11,350 nucleotides of DNA from Bacillota bacterium. GTDB taxonomy: Bacteria; Bacillota; Clostridia; Christensenellales; Aristaeellaceae. This document shows positions 1 to 6,750 of this stretch, piece by piece. The stretch spans positions 1 through 11,350 of the forward strand of contig JAEWTC010000149.1 in assembly GCA_023459675.1 (NCBI GenBank), given 5' to 3'. Under the pieces are notes generated by a model. That model was not told the origin of the DNA, made no database searches, and saw only the letters and a list, made by a program, of their open reading frames with translations. The first letter of the stretch is position 1, and every line of letters begins with the position of its first letter. Position numbers and translations under genes: made by a program.

Positions 1-280
1 GCCCGGTGTGTTTGAAGCCCGTGGGGCGGACGTAGAATTTGAGGTTTTCAAACGAAAGCACCCAGCGGTCCGGCAGTTTTTTGTAGAACTCCCATTCCCC
101 GCCGCCCGCGGACGAGCGGATATAGCGCGCGTCCGCCGTTTCCCACAGCGCGGGCGCGGCTTTGGGCCAGATCACCTGCGGATCGGGGCGGCACAGCACG
201 ACGTTTTTCCACCGCTCCAGCTTTTCGCCGTCGCCGGTGTCCAGCACCTCGTAATCCAGCCATTGATCGCAAAGAAACAT
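1..280 (-). CDS. Class I SAM-dependent methyltransferase, N-terminal part (runs off window)
   Basis: Only the first 93 codons are present. The protein begins MFLCDQWLDYEVLDTGDGEK and continues with LERW (21-24), RPDPQVIW (31-38), ADARYIRSSAGGGEWEF (49-65) and, near the window edge, FYVRPTGFKHTG (82-93). This series resembles the N-terminal domain of a Firmicutes family of class I methyltransferases related to RlmI (COG1092), in which a GFKHTGLFPEQ-like stretch precedes the Rossmann fold. The catalytic domain lies outside the window, so the substrate (probably rRNA) cannot be judged. The ATG is preceded by AAAGGGG with six bases between, a good ribosome site. The gene follows ileS on the same strand after about 300 bases, and no clear promoter was found in that gap. 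The family call rests on remembered similarity. Confidence 0.72.
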   Translation of the reverse strand, partial: MFLCDQWLDYEVLDTGDGEKLERWKNVVLCRPDPQVIWPKAAPALWETADARYIRSSAGGGEWEFYKKLPDRWVLSFENLKFYVRPTGFKHTG

Positions 281-347
281 GTTAGGCCCCTTTCACGGGA
301 GACGAGTGAGGAATTAGGCATCCGAGGAGAGTGTGTGCCCAGTGGGT

Positions 348-366
348 GCTTCAGCGAAGCTGAAAA
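348..366. repeat. Inverted repeat (hairpin), first repeat sub-unit
   Basis: TTCAGC at 350-355 and GCTGAA at 359-364 are perfect complements around a GAA loop. An alternative register pairs GCTTC (348-352) with GAAGC (356-360). It follows a CCCAGTGGG core (338-346) that is itself a near-palindrome. Confidence 0.55.
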
Positions 367-400
367 CGAGCCGAGGATGGGAGGCAACGGAAGTGAGCGC

Positions 401-430
401 GTGTCCAGTGGACACAGCCGCGATGCGGCT
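401..430. repeat. Two adjacent perfect inverted repeats, second repeat sub-unit
   Basis: GTGTCCA-G-TGGACAC (401-415) is directly followed by AGCCGC-GAT-GCGGCT (416-430). The order, a CCAGTGG core palindrome and then a GC-rich hairpin, mirrors the sub-unit at about 331-364. The hairpin sequences differ while the layout is kept, which looks like compensatory change. Confidence 0.55.
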
Positions 431-485
431 AGTGAACTAGAGTTGGGAGCTTTGACAGAGTACGGCGATCGGATAAAGGGAGCCG

Positions 486-545
486 TACGACATGCAAAGC
501 GAGTGGGCGACTGGCAAGGAGCATTACGACAATCAAAGCGAGTGG
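486..545. repeat. Short direct repeat, two copies with a 39-base period
   Basis: The 21-base stretches at 486-506 and 525-545 both begin TACGACA and end CAAAGCGAGTGG, and differ at only two positions (TG against AT). The bases after each copy are also alike: GCGACTGG at 507-514 and ACATTGG at 546-552. This tandem pair lies at the ileS-proximal end of the repeat-rich gap. Confidence 0.6.
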
Positions 546-578
546 ACATTGGGGTGCGGTTGCTTCGCAGCCGTTTGA

Positions 579-3500
579 TCAGGCCTTCTTGATGCCCAGC
601 GTCGCGGGTTTGCCGTTGATATCCCATTCCTGCACGGTATAGGATTCGTCGGCGGCGGGTTGCAGTTCCTTCGCCAGCACGCTTTGCATAATCAGCGCTT
701 TGCCGCCCTCGATGGCAGCGGTAAGTTCCGCGTCCGCCGCGTACGAAACGAGGATGCGGTCGGTCACGTCGAAATCCGCTTCCTTGCGCATGGTTTGGAG
801 CTTAGAGATCACCTCGCGCTGGTAGCCTTCGGCAATCAGCTCGGCGGTCAGGTTGCAATCAAGAACCACGGTGAGGCCGCCGTCGATCTGGGCGGCGAAG
901 CCCTCCTTCTGCACGGCTTCGGTGAGTACGTCGTCCTTCTCCAAACAGACTTCCGTATCGTCGATCATAAATTGTACGGGTTCCCCGGCGGTGAACGCAT
1001 CCACGACGTCGTTGCCGTCGGCATCCTTGAGCCACGCGCCGATTTTGCCGAGCAGCTTTCCGTACTTCGGGCCGAGGGTGCGCATCTGGGGTTTCAGGTT
1101 GTAGGTGGTAAAGGCGCGGGCGTCGTCTGTGAAGACGACCTCCTTCACGTTCAGCTCGTCCGCCAGCAGGGACACAAAGGCGTCTTCCAGTTTCGCGCCT
1201 TTGACGTACATGGCCTTGAGCGGCTGGCGCACCTTGAGGGAGGCGAGGTTGCGGCAGGCGCGGCCGAGGCTTACGATGTTAAGCAGCGCTGCCATCTGGC
1301 TGTTCAGGGTTTCGTCGATCCGGGTTTCGTCCGCTTCGGGGAAGCGCGAAAGGTGGATGCTCACGGGAGCGGCGGGATCCACGGAACGCACGAGGTTCTG
1401 GTAGATATCCTCGGCGATGAATGGCACGAACGGGGCGACTACCTTGGCAAGCGTCACAAGCACCGTGTACAGCGTAACAAACGCTGCCTCCTTGGTGCCG
1501 TCCATGCCCTTGCCCCAGAAGCGCTCGCGCCCGCGGCGGATATACCAGTTGGACAGATCGTCCACAAACGCGGTGATGGCGTTGGCGGGCTCGGGGATGC
1601 GGTAGTTGGACAAGTCCTCGTCCACCTGCCGGATCAGCTGATGAAGGCGGCTTAAAATCCACCGGTCCATCAGCGTCAAGTCCACGTTTTCAATGGGATG
1701 ATCCTTGGGATCAAAGTTATCGATATTGGCGTAAAGCACGAAGAAGGCATAGGCGTTTTGCAGCGTGGAGAGGAATTTGCGGCGGCCTTCGTTGACGGCC
1801 TTATCCGAATAGCGGGACGGCAGCCAAGGCGCGCTTGCGGTGAAGAAATACCAGCGGACGGCGTCCGCGCCGTGCTTGTCCAGCGCGTCCCAGGGGTTGA
1901 CGACGTTGCCGATGTGCTTGGACATCTTCTTGCCGTTCTCATCCTGCACGTGCCCGAGCACCAGGCAGTTTTGGAAAGACGCCTGGCCGAACAGCAGCGT
2001 GGAGATGGCCAGCAGCGTATAGAACCACCCGCGGGTCTGGTCCACGGCCTCGCAGATGAAATCGGCGGGGAAGCGGTCGGCAAAGATATTCTCATTTTCA
2101 AAAGGGTAATGCCACTGCGCGAAGGGCATGGAGCCCGAATCATACCAACAGTCGATGACCTCCGGCACGCGGCGCATGGGCTTGCCGCAATGCGGGCAGG
2201 CGATTTCCACGTTGTCGATAAACGGGCGGTGCAGCTCGATGTTTGGGTCCACCGGGCCGATTGCCAACTCCAGCAGCTCCTTGCGGCTGCCCACCACGTG
2301 CTGGTGGCCGTCCTCGCACATCCACATCGGCAGCGGCGTGCCCCAGTAGCGCTCGCGGGAAAGGCCCCAGTCCACCACGTTTTCCACGAAGTTGCCCATG
2401 CGGCCTTCCTTGATGTTATCGGGCACCCAGTTGACGGAGCGGTTGTTTTTCACCAGCTCGTCGCGCACCCTGGTCATGGCGATGAACCACGCGGAGCGCG
2501 CGTAATACAAAAGCGCCGTATCGCAGCGCCAGCAGAACGGGTAGTTGTGCGTAAAGGGCACGGCGGCGAACAAAAGCCCCTTATCCTTCAGGTCGGCGAT
2601 GATCAAAGGATCGGCTTCCTTGGCGGAAACGTCCGCCCACGGCGTGCCGGGAACAAACTTGCCCTGCGGGTTGACCAGCTGCACAAACGGCAGGCCGTAC
2701 GCCTTGCCGATGCGGGCGTCGTCCTCGCCGAAGGCGGGGGCGGTGTGCACGATGCCGGTGCCGTCGGTAAGCGTTACGTAATCGTCGCTGACCACATACC
2801 AGCCCTTTTCCCGCGGGTAGGCGATCTCCGAAAACCGGTACAGCGGCTCGTATTCCAGGCCCTCCAGCGCCTTGCCCTTCATGGTTTTCACCACCGCGCC
2901 GTGCGCGGCGTGATCCCCGAACACCGTCTGCACAAGCGCCTGCGCCAAAATCATGGTTTCGTCGTGCAGCTGGAACTCCACGTAGTTTTCCTTCGCGTTA
3001 ACGCACACGGCCACGTTGGAGGGAAGCGTCCAGGGCGTAGTCGTCCACGCGAGGATAAATGTGTTCGCCCTTCCCTTCACCGGGAAACGCACGATGACCG
3101 AATCTTCGGTCACTTCCTGGTAGCCCTGCGCCACCTCGTGGGAGGAAAGCGCGGTGCCGCAGCGCGGACAATAAGGCACAACCTTAAAGCCCTTGTACAG
3201 CAGATCTTTTTTCCAGATCTCTTTGAGGCTCCACCAGATGCTTTCGATATATTCGTCGTGATAGGTAACGTAGGGGTGCTCCATGTCCGCCCAGAAAGCC
3301 ACGCGGTCGGAAATATCCTCCCACTCCTTCTGGTACTTCCATACGCTTTCCTTGCATTTCTTGATGAATGGCTCGATGCCGTAGCGCTCGATCTCGGCTT
3401 TGCCGTCCAGCTGCAGCTGGCGCTCCACCTCCAGCTCCACGGGCAGGCCGTGCGTATCCCAACCGGCTTTGCGAAGCACGTCCTTGCCCTTCATAGCATG

Positions 3501-3713
3501 GAAGCGCGGAATCAAATCCTTGAACGCGCGCGTTTCGATATGCCCGATGTGCGGGCGGCCGTTGGCCGTGGGCGGGCCGTCGAAAAACGTGAAGCGCTCG
3601 TTGCCTTGGTTGACGGCGAAGGATTTGCGGATGACGTCCTCCCGCTTCCAGAACTCGATCACCTTTTTCTCGCGGCTGACGAAATCCATATCCGTGGAGA
3701 CCTTCTGGTACAT
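579..3713 (-). CDS. ileS: Isoleucyl-tRNA synthetase, long eukaryote-like (type 2) form
   Basis: This cytoplasmic enzyme charges tRNA-Ile with isoleucine and edits valine. The predicted protein is 1044 residues. The class I signatures are clear: PHIGHI (HIGH at 55-58) and KKMSKH (KMSKH at 596-600). The CP1 editing domain shows AWTTTPWTLPSN (222-233) and GTGIVHTAPAFGEDD (318-332). Cysteine pairs CPRC (182-185), CWRC (394-397) and CPHC (506-509) may bind zinc. Type 1 bacterial enzymes are about 920-940 residues and usually end in a cysteine zinc finger. Here the protein is longer and no CxxC cluster is seen in the C-terminal third, which fits type 2. I chose the ATG at 3713 because AGGAGG lies six bases upstream; a start seven codons earlier would sit inside the T-box terminator tract. 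The gene has its own promoter and T-box. Confidence 0.97.
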   Translation of the reverse strand: MYQKVSTDMDFVSREKKVIEFWKREDVIRKSFAVNQGNERFTFFDGPPTANGRPHIGHIETRAFKDLIPRFHAMKGKDVLRKAGWDTHGLPVELEVERQLQLDGKAEIERYGIEPFIKKCKESVWKYQKEWEDISDRVAFWADMEHPYVTYHDEYIESIWWSLKEIWKKDLLYKGFKVVPYCPRCGTALSSHEVAQGYQEVTEDSVIVRFPVKGRANTFILAWTTTPWTLPSNVAVCVNAKENYVEFQLHDETMILAQALVQTVFGDHAAHGAVVKTMKGKALEGLEYEPLYRFSEIAYPREKGWYVVSDDYVTLTDGTGIVHTAPAFGEDDARIGKAYGLPFVQLVNPQGKFVPGTPWADVSAKEADPLIIADLKDKGLLFAAVPFTHNYPFCWRCDTALLYYARSAWFIAMTRVRDELVKNNRSVNWVPDNIKEGRMGNFVENVVDWGLSRERYWGTPLPMWMCEDGHQHVVGSRKELLELAIGPVDPNIELHRPFIDNVEIACPHCGKPMRRVPEVIDCWYDSGSMPFAQWHYPFENENIFADRFPADFICEAVDQTRGWFYTLLAISTLLFGQASFQNCLVLGHVQDENGKKMSKHIGNVVNPWDALDKHGADAVRWYFFTASAPWLPSRYSDKAVNEGRRKFLSTLQNAYAFFVLYANIDNFDPKDHPIENVDLTLMDRWILSRLHQLIRQVDEDLSNYRIPEPANAITAFVDDLSNWYIRRGRERFWGKGMDGTKEAAFVTLYTVLVTLAKVVAPFVPFIAEDIYQNLVRSVDPAAPVSIHLSRFPEADETRIDETLNSQMAALLNIVSLGRACRNLASLKVRQPLKAMYVKGAKLEDAFVSLLADELNVKEVVFTDDARAFTTYNLKPQMRTLGPKYGKLLGKIGAWLKDADGNDVVDAFTAGEPVQFMIDDTEVCLEKDDVLTEAVQKEGFAAQIDGGLTVVLDCNLTAELIAEGYQREVISKLQTMRKEADFDVTDRILVSYAADAELTAAIEGGKALIMQSVLAKELQPAADESYTVQEWDINGKPATLGIKKA

Positions 3714-3725
3714 GCTGCTCCTCCT

Positions 3726-3756
3726 AAAAAACAAACCGCCCTGTAAAACAGGACGG
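3726..3756 (-). terminator. T-box attenuator (intrinsic terminator)
   Basis: CCGTCCTGT (3756-3748) pairs over nine positions, one of them G-U, with ACAGGGCGG (3744-3736) around a TTT loop. TTTGTTTTTT follows (3735-3726). The ileS ribosome site AGGAGG starts at the next base, so termination removes it from the transcript. Confidence 0.93.
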
Positions 3757-3987
3757 AAATCAACTTCCGCGGTACCACCCGTGTTGGCGGCCGAGGCCGC
3801 CCGCTTGTAACGCCCTGTAACGGGAGCGCCCGACCCGCCCTGAACCTTCAGGCAGATAGCTCCGAGGTGATGCGACGCGGCTCGTTCCGCCCGGCTCGCA
3901 CTGGCCCGGGCTCGCTTGGGAACGCGGATCCGCGTCCGTCCTCATCATCGCAGGAAACGATGGAAGGTGCGCACGAACGGTACGCAC
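3726..3987 (-). promoter_or_regulatory. Isoleucine-specific T-box riboswitch leader of ileS
   Basis: The leader binds uncharged tRNA-Ile and then allows read-through into ileS. The conserved T-box GGGTGGTACCGCGG lies at 3780-3767. Stem I is marked by GACGCGG (3936-3930) pairing with CCGCGTC (3880-3874). Just 3' of this is GC-ATC-ACC, which places the specifier codon ATC (isoleucine) at 3871-3869. The antiterminator can be drawn as a lower helix ACGGG/CCTGT (3782-3778 with 3752-3748), a TGGTACCG bulge (3777-3770) for the tRNA acceptor end, and an upper helix CGGAA/TTCCG (3769-3765 with 3758-3754). Its 3' half shares bases with the terminator stem, so the two folds exclude each other. The 5' end is inferred from the promoter. 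Confidence 0.93.
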
Positions 3988-3993
3988 CCGCCC

Positions 3994-4022
3994 ATTATAG
4001 GCAAGAAAACGGCAAATGTAAA
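3994..4022 (-). promoter_or_regulatory. SigA-type promoter for the T-box-ileS transcript
   Basis: TTTACA (4022-4017) and a perfect TATAAT (3999-3994) are separated by exactly 17 bases. Transcription would start near 3987, just upstream of T-box stem I. The promoter begins about 20 bases past the divIVA stop, so ileS can be expressed apart from the division genes. Confidence 0.85.
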
Positions 4023-4041
4023 GGGGCGGCCGCAGGCGGCG

Positions 4042-4602
4042 TCAGATGCCTTTGGTTTCCTTGAGTTGCTTGTCAAACAGGCTCTTGTGCTCTTCCAGCA
4101 GCTTCAAAAAGCTTTCCTTGAAGGTCCGCGCCTTTTCGCGCAGCGTTTCGTACTCCGCTTCAATGCGTTCCTTTTCGGCGCGTGCGCCTTCGGCGATCGC
4201 CTGGGCTTCGAGCTTGGCCTTGCCGACGGTCGCCTCCGCGTCCTGCTGGGCTTTGACAAGCGCTTCGGACGCCTTGCGGTTGGCGTTTTCCACGGCTTCG
4301 TCCGCCAGGCGCTGCGCGTTGATCAGGATGCTTTCCAGCGTTTCAGCCGTTCTTGCAACGGGAGGCTGCGCAACGGGTGCGGCAGGCTTTGGCGCGGGCT
4401 GCGCAGGCTGCGCGGCGTACTTTGCTTTTTCCGCCTCGCGGTACGCTTCGTCCAGCTCTTTTTCCAGCTGGGCGATCCGGTCCTGCATGGCGACCATCTC
4501 GTCGCAGATCTGATCGAGGTATTGATCCACGTCATAGGGATCGTAACCGGCCCCTTTGTAGGCGAACTCTTTGCGTTCGATGTCGGAAACGGTGATACCC
4601 AT
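4042..4602 (-). CDS. divIVA: DivIVA-domain protein (cell division/polarity factor)
   Basis: DivIVA proteins bind negatively curved membrane at septa and poles and recruit partner proteins. This 186-residue protein starts MGITVSDIERKEFAYKGAGYDPYDVDQYLD, the typical membrane-binding N-terminus, with the DIERKEF and GYDPYDVDQYLD motifs (7-13, 19-30). A first coiled coil follows to about residue 62, then an Ala/Pro/Gln-rich linker (about 63-84) and a second long charged helix (about 86-184). The linker between the two coils is longer and more proline-rich than I would expect in Bacillus DivIVA. AGAGGAG lies eight bases before the ATG. It follows yggT after 35 bases, and ylmH, which usually separates the two, is missing. 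No terminator with a T-tract was seen after the stop. Confidence 0.93.
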   Translation of the reverse strand: MGITVSDIERKEFAYKGAGYDPYDVDQYLDQICDEMVAMQDRIAQLEKELDEAYREAEKAKYAAQPAQPAPKPAAPVAQPPVARTAETLESILINAQRLADEAVENANRKASEALVKAQQDAEATVGKAKLEAQAIAEGARAEKERIEAEYETLREKARTFKESFLKLLEEHKSLFDKQLKETKGI

Positions 4603-4637
4603 CCGTCATTCTCCTCTCGACACGATATTGGAACGTG

Positions 4638-4928
4638 TTACAGCAAGACCGAGCGCAGCAGCCTGATGAGCCACGACGCGATCTGGATCAGCAGATAGAG
4701 CGCGAGCGGGGAAAAATCGACCCCGAGCTGGGTGAGCTTTGGAAACACCTTAAACAGCAAACGCCGGATCGGGCTTAGGATGGGTTCCACGTAGCGGCGC
4801 GCCAGCAGCGTGTAGCGGTGCTGGGGAATAAACAGCGCCATGAGAACGTAAATGAGCACTACCCAGGACGCAAGCCCCAGCAGGAATAAAATGGCGTTGA
4901 ACAGGAAATTGAGGATACTGACTAGCAT
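4638..4928 (-). CDS. yggT: YggT family membrane protein (YlmG-like)
   Basis: A 96-residue integral membrane protein with one YggT domain. Two hydrophobic segments are visible, about residues 8-34 and 70-95. Between them is the family signature, here RYVEPILSPIRRLLF (46-60) and GVDFSPLALYLL (69-80). YggT/YlmG proteins sit beside sepF in many Gram-positive bacteria, cyanobacteria and plastids and are linked to septum or nucleoid organisation; the molecular role is not settled. The ATG follows GGAGG by six bases. The gene starts 23 bases after sepF stops, which supports co-transcription with it. Confidence 0.92.
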   Translation of the reverse strand: MLVSILNFLFNAILFLLGLASWVVLIYVLMALFIPQHRYTLLARRYVEPILSPIRRLLFKVFPKLTQLGVDFSPLALYLLIQIASWLIRLLRSVLL

Positions 4929-4951
4929 AACAAACCTCCGTACGGTTCAGT

Positions 4952-5938
4952 TCAGAAAGAGGAGGGGTAACCCGCGGCTTGGCGGTCTGCGTACTGCGCG
5001 CCAGACGCCCTGCGAAGCGGCGCCTGTTGCTGGGAACGGAACGTGGGGCGCGGCCGCTGGAAGGGGGCGTACGCCGCCTGCTGCTGCGGCGGATAGGGCG
5101 CGGTGGTTTCGCCCGCCTGCTCGCTCATGCGGCCGGCATAGGCGGCCGACGCCGCAAAGGGCCTTTCCGGCTGCATCGCCTGGGGCGGAACCTCCTGCGC
5201 CTGCTGGAAGGAAAACGCCTGCGCCTCCGGCGCGGAGGTAAAGCGCTTCATGGCGGGGTCGATCATCACGCGCACGTTGGGCGACGCTATGAGGTAAATG
5301 CCGCGGTTGGAAATCTTGTGCAGCTGGCAGCCCAGCGTATAGGCCGCCCCGGAGAGCATATCCACGCAGCGCTGCCGCTCGCTTTCGTTGGCGATGTACT
5401 CCATGTTCAAAAACACGGAAGCGCTGGTTTTGATGTATTCGATCACCTTGGTGCATTCGTTGCGGCTGCGAAGCAGCATGACGTACTCCACGTGGGAAGG
5501 CGTTTGCTGGCCTGGAAAGTTGACGACGTTGGATTCCTGGGGCTGCTGATACGCGGCCTGCTGGTAGGGCGGCTGCTGGTAGGCCTGCTGTTGGTAAGGC
5601 GCTTGCTGCGGTTCCGTGCGGCGGTGGCGCAGATCCTGCTGCATACCCTGCGCAAAACCGTCCTGCCGGGAAGCCGGATCCTGCTGGGAACGGTAGGGCA
5701 CGCGGCCGTTATACGGGTCCGCCGCGGCGGCGTCGAAACGCTCCGTCGGCCCGGCCGCGTCCTGCGGGAAGCCTTCTTCGGGCGCCTCGTAGGCGCGTTC
5801 CCCCGCCATGGAACCGTAAGCGTCCTGCGCTTCGGCGGAGCCGTAATACCCGCGCGGATGATAGCCGCCGTAGGCGGCCTGCGCGTTATCGTTGTTTTTG
5901 CCGGTCAGCCAGCCGGTGACCCGTTGCAAAACGCTCAA
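4952..5938 (-). CDS. sepF: Cell division protein SepF, long form with Gln/Tyr/Pro-rich arms
   Basis: SepF anchors FtsZ to the membrane and bundles its filaments. The SepF core spans about residues 137-225: SNVVNFPGQ, then HVEYVMLLRSRNECTKVIEYIKT, VFLNME, RCVDMLSGAAYTLGCQ and IYLIASPNV. The first 14 residues (MSVLQRVTGWLTGK) could form the amphipathic membrane-targeting helix. Bacillus SepF is about 150 residues; this one is 328. The excess is a low-complexity linker (about 15-136, with repeated QQxxYQQ units at 111-132) and a C-terminal tail (about 226-328) also rich in Gln, Pro and Ala. The start is TTG, chosen because GGAGG lies seven bases upstream and the N-terminal helix begins there. 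It starts 47 bases after yggS ends. Confidence 0.93.
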   Translation of the reverse strand: MSVLQRVTGWLTGKNNDNAQAAYGGYHPRGYYGSAEAQDAYGSMAGERAYEAPEEGFPQDAAGPTERFDAAAADPYNGRVPYRSQQDPASRQDGFAQGMQQDLRHRRTEPQQAPYQQQAYQQPPYQQAAYQQPQESNVVNFPGQQTPSHVEYVMLLRSRNECTKVIEYIKTSASVFLNMEYIANESERQRCVDMLSGAAYTLGCQLHKISNRGIYLIASPNVRVMIDPAMKRFTSAPEAQAFSFQQAQEVPPQAMQPERPFAASAAYAGRMSEQAGETTAPYPPQQQAAYAPFQRPRPTFRSQQQAPLRRASGAQYADRQAAGYPSSF

Positions 5939-5985
5939 CTGCTTTCCTCCTGCCCAGCGCCACGCAAGTGGCTCGGTGTGATATT

Positions 5986-6738
5986 CTATGACGCGCGGCT
6001 GCGGTACAGCGCGGTGCCGACCCGCACCATCGTGGCGCCGCAGCGGGCGGCGATTTCGTAATCGTTGCTCATCCCCATGGAGAGCTCGCGCATCTCCACG
6101 CCGGATACCGCTTCGGCTCTGAGGTTTTCAAACAGCGTGCGCATCCCCCGGAAGTAACGTTCCAAAAGCGCCTCGTCGTTCGTCAGCGGCATCATGGCCA
6201 TCAGCCCGCGGATTTGGATGTTTCGAAAATCCTTCATCTGCCGGAGAAACGGCAGAACCTCGTCCACGGTAAAGCCGGTTTTCTGGTCCTCCTGCGCGAT
6301 GTTGACCTGCACCAACGCGGGTACCACGCGGCCGACCTGCGCCGCGCGGCGTTCCACTTCCTGCGCAAGCGACAGCCTGTCCAGCGAATGGAGCAACCAT
6401 ACTCGATCTATTATATCTTTAACTTTGTTGGTTTGCAACCGTCCGATCCAATGCAGGTGAAAATTTGCCGCGTCACCCATTTGTAATAACTTCGGCAGCG
6501 CAACCTGAACACGGTTTTCCGCAATATCTTGTACGCCGATGGAACCCAAAGCACTAACGACCTGCGCCGATACCGTCTTCGTCACCGCGATCAATTGCGC
6601 GGGCGCAGAATTTTCGTATGTATTTTTGCGCAAATTGCACAATACTTCGTTCACATTTATTTTAAGGTTTTGTAATGTAATGGCCGATAAATCGGTCAAG
6701 CTGTAAAGATTGGGGTCTGCAAACGCTTGCGAAGCCAT
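5986..6738 (-). CDS. yggS: YggS/YlmE family PLP homeostasis protein
   Basis: A PLP-binding TIM-barrel protein that buffers pyridoxal phosphate without a known catalytic reaction. It has 250 residues. The PLP lysine is K54 in LIAVTKT. Other family motifs are AENRVQ (73-78), HWIGRLQTNK (96-105), KTGF (153-156), SMGMSNDYEIA (220-230) and GATMVRVGTAL (234-244). The N-terminus is some 20 residues longer than usual, but AGGAGG lies eight bases before this ATG, so I kept it. That ribosome site overlaps the TAG stop of the upstream gene, suggesting coupled translation. Base composition changes inside the gene: by hand count, 6421-6720 is 46% GC (138/300), against 67% (160/240) in sampled 3' lines. 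Confidence 0.95.
   Translation of the reverse strand: MASQAFADPNLYSLTDLSAITLQNLKINVNEVLCNLRKNTYENSAPAQLIAVTKTVSAQVVSALGSIGVQDIAENRVQVALPKLLQMGDAANFHLHWIGRLQTNKVKDIIDRVWLLHSLDRLSLAQEVERRAAQVGRVVPALVQVNIAQEDQKTGFTVDEVLPFLRQMKDFRNIQIRGLMAMMPLTNDEALLERYFRGMRTLFENLRAEAVSGVEMRELSMGMSNDYEIAARCGATMVRVGTALYRSRAS
6410..6438 (-). promoter_or_regulatory. Possible internal promoter inside yggS
   Basis: TTGCAA (6438-6433) and a perfect TATAAT (6415-6410) are spaced by exactly 17 bases and point toward sepF, whose start is about 470 bases downstream. The match lies in the AT-rich half of yggS, where such hits are likelier by chance. It could give sepF-yggT-divIVA extra transcription independent of the upstream genes. 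Confidence 0.4.
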
Positions 6739-6750
6739 CGCTTCTCCCTC

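Larger units (their letters stand above)
281..578. repeat. Gene-free, palindrome-rich intergenic region between ileS and the methyltransferase gene
   Basis: This stretch has no plausible gene; the open frames in it are low-complexity and lack ribosome sites. On the plus strand it is purine-rich, with recurring GAGTG/GAGCG words. It holds several perfect inverted repeats: TTCAGC-GAA-GCTGAA (350-364), GTGTCCA-G-TGGACAC (401-415), AGCCGC-GAT-GCGGCT (416-430) and GTACGGC...GCCGTAC (460-488). Two sub-units look alike, each a CCAGTGG core followed by a hairpin and then a GAG-ending stretch (about 327-370 and 395-442). No T-tract follows any hairpin in the minus direction, so none is a classical terminator for ileS. 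It may be a dispersed intergenic repeat or a structured RNA. Confidence 0.5.

Noticed and set aside
452..475. Plus-strand TTGACA with a GATAAA further on, as a promoter in the gap
   Set aside because: The -35 match is perfect, but the best -10 is only 14 bases away and weak, and no plus-strand gene lies downstream.
560..578. Hairpin CGGCTGC-GAA-GCAACCG just after the ileS stop as a terminator
   Set aside because: The stem has a mismatch on the minus strand and no T-tract follows, so it is not a standard intrinsic terminator.
281..578. CRISPR array in the repeat-rich gap
   Set aside because: Only two imperfect copies with an 18-base interval, no regular spacers and no cas genes nearby.
8..592. 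Long plus-strand open frame across the window start and the repeat-rich gap
   Set aside because: It is antisense to the methyltransferase start and then crosses palindromic, low-complexity sequence. There is no ribosome site and no recognisable domain.
1698..3746. 682-codon plus-strand open frame opposite ileS
   Set aside because: It is a GC-rich antisense shadow of ileS. The translation is rich in His, Val and Arg, has no domain, and even covers the T-box terminator.
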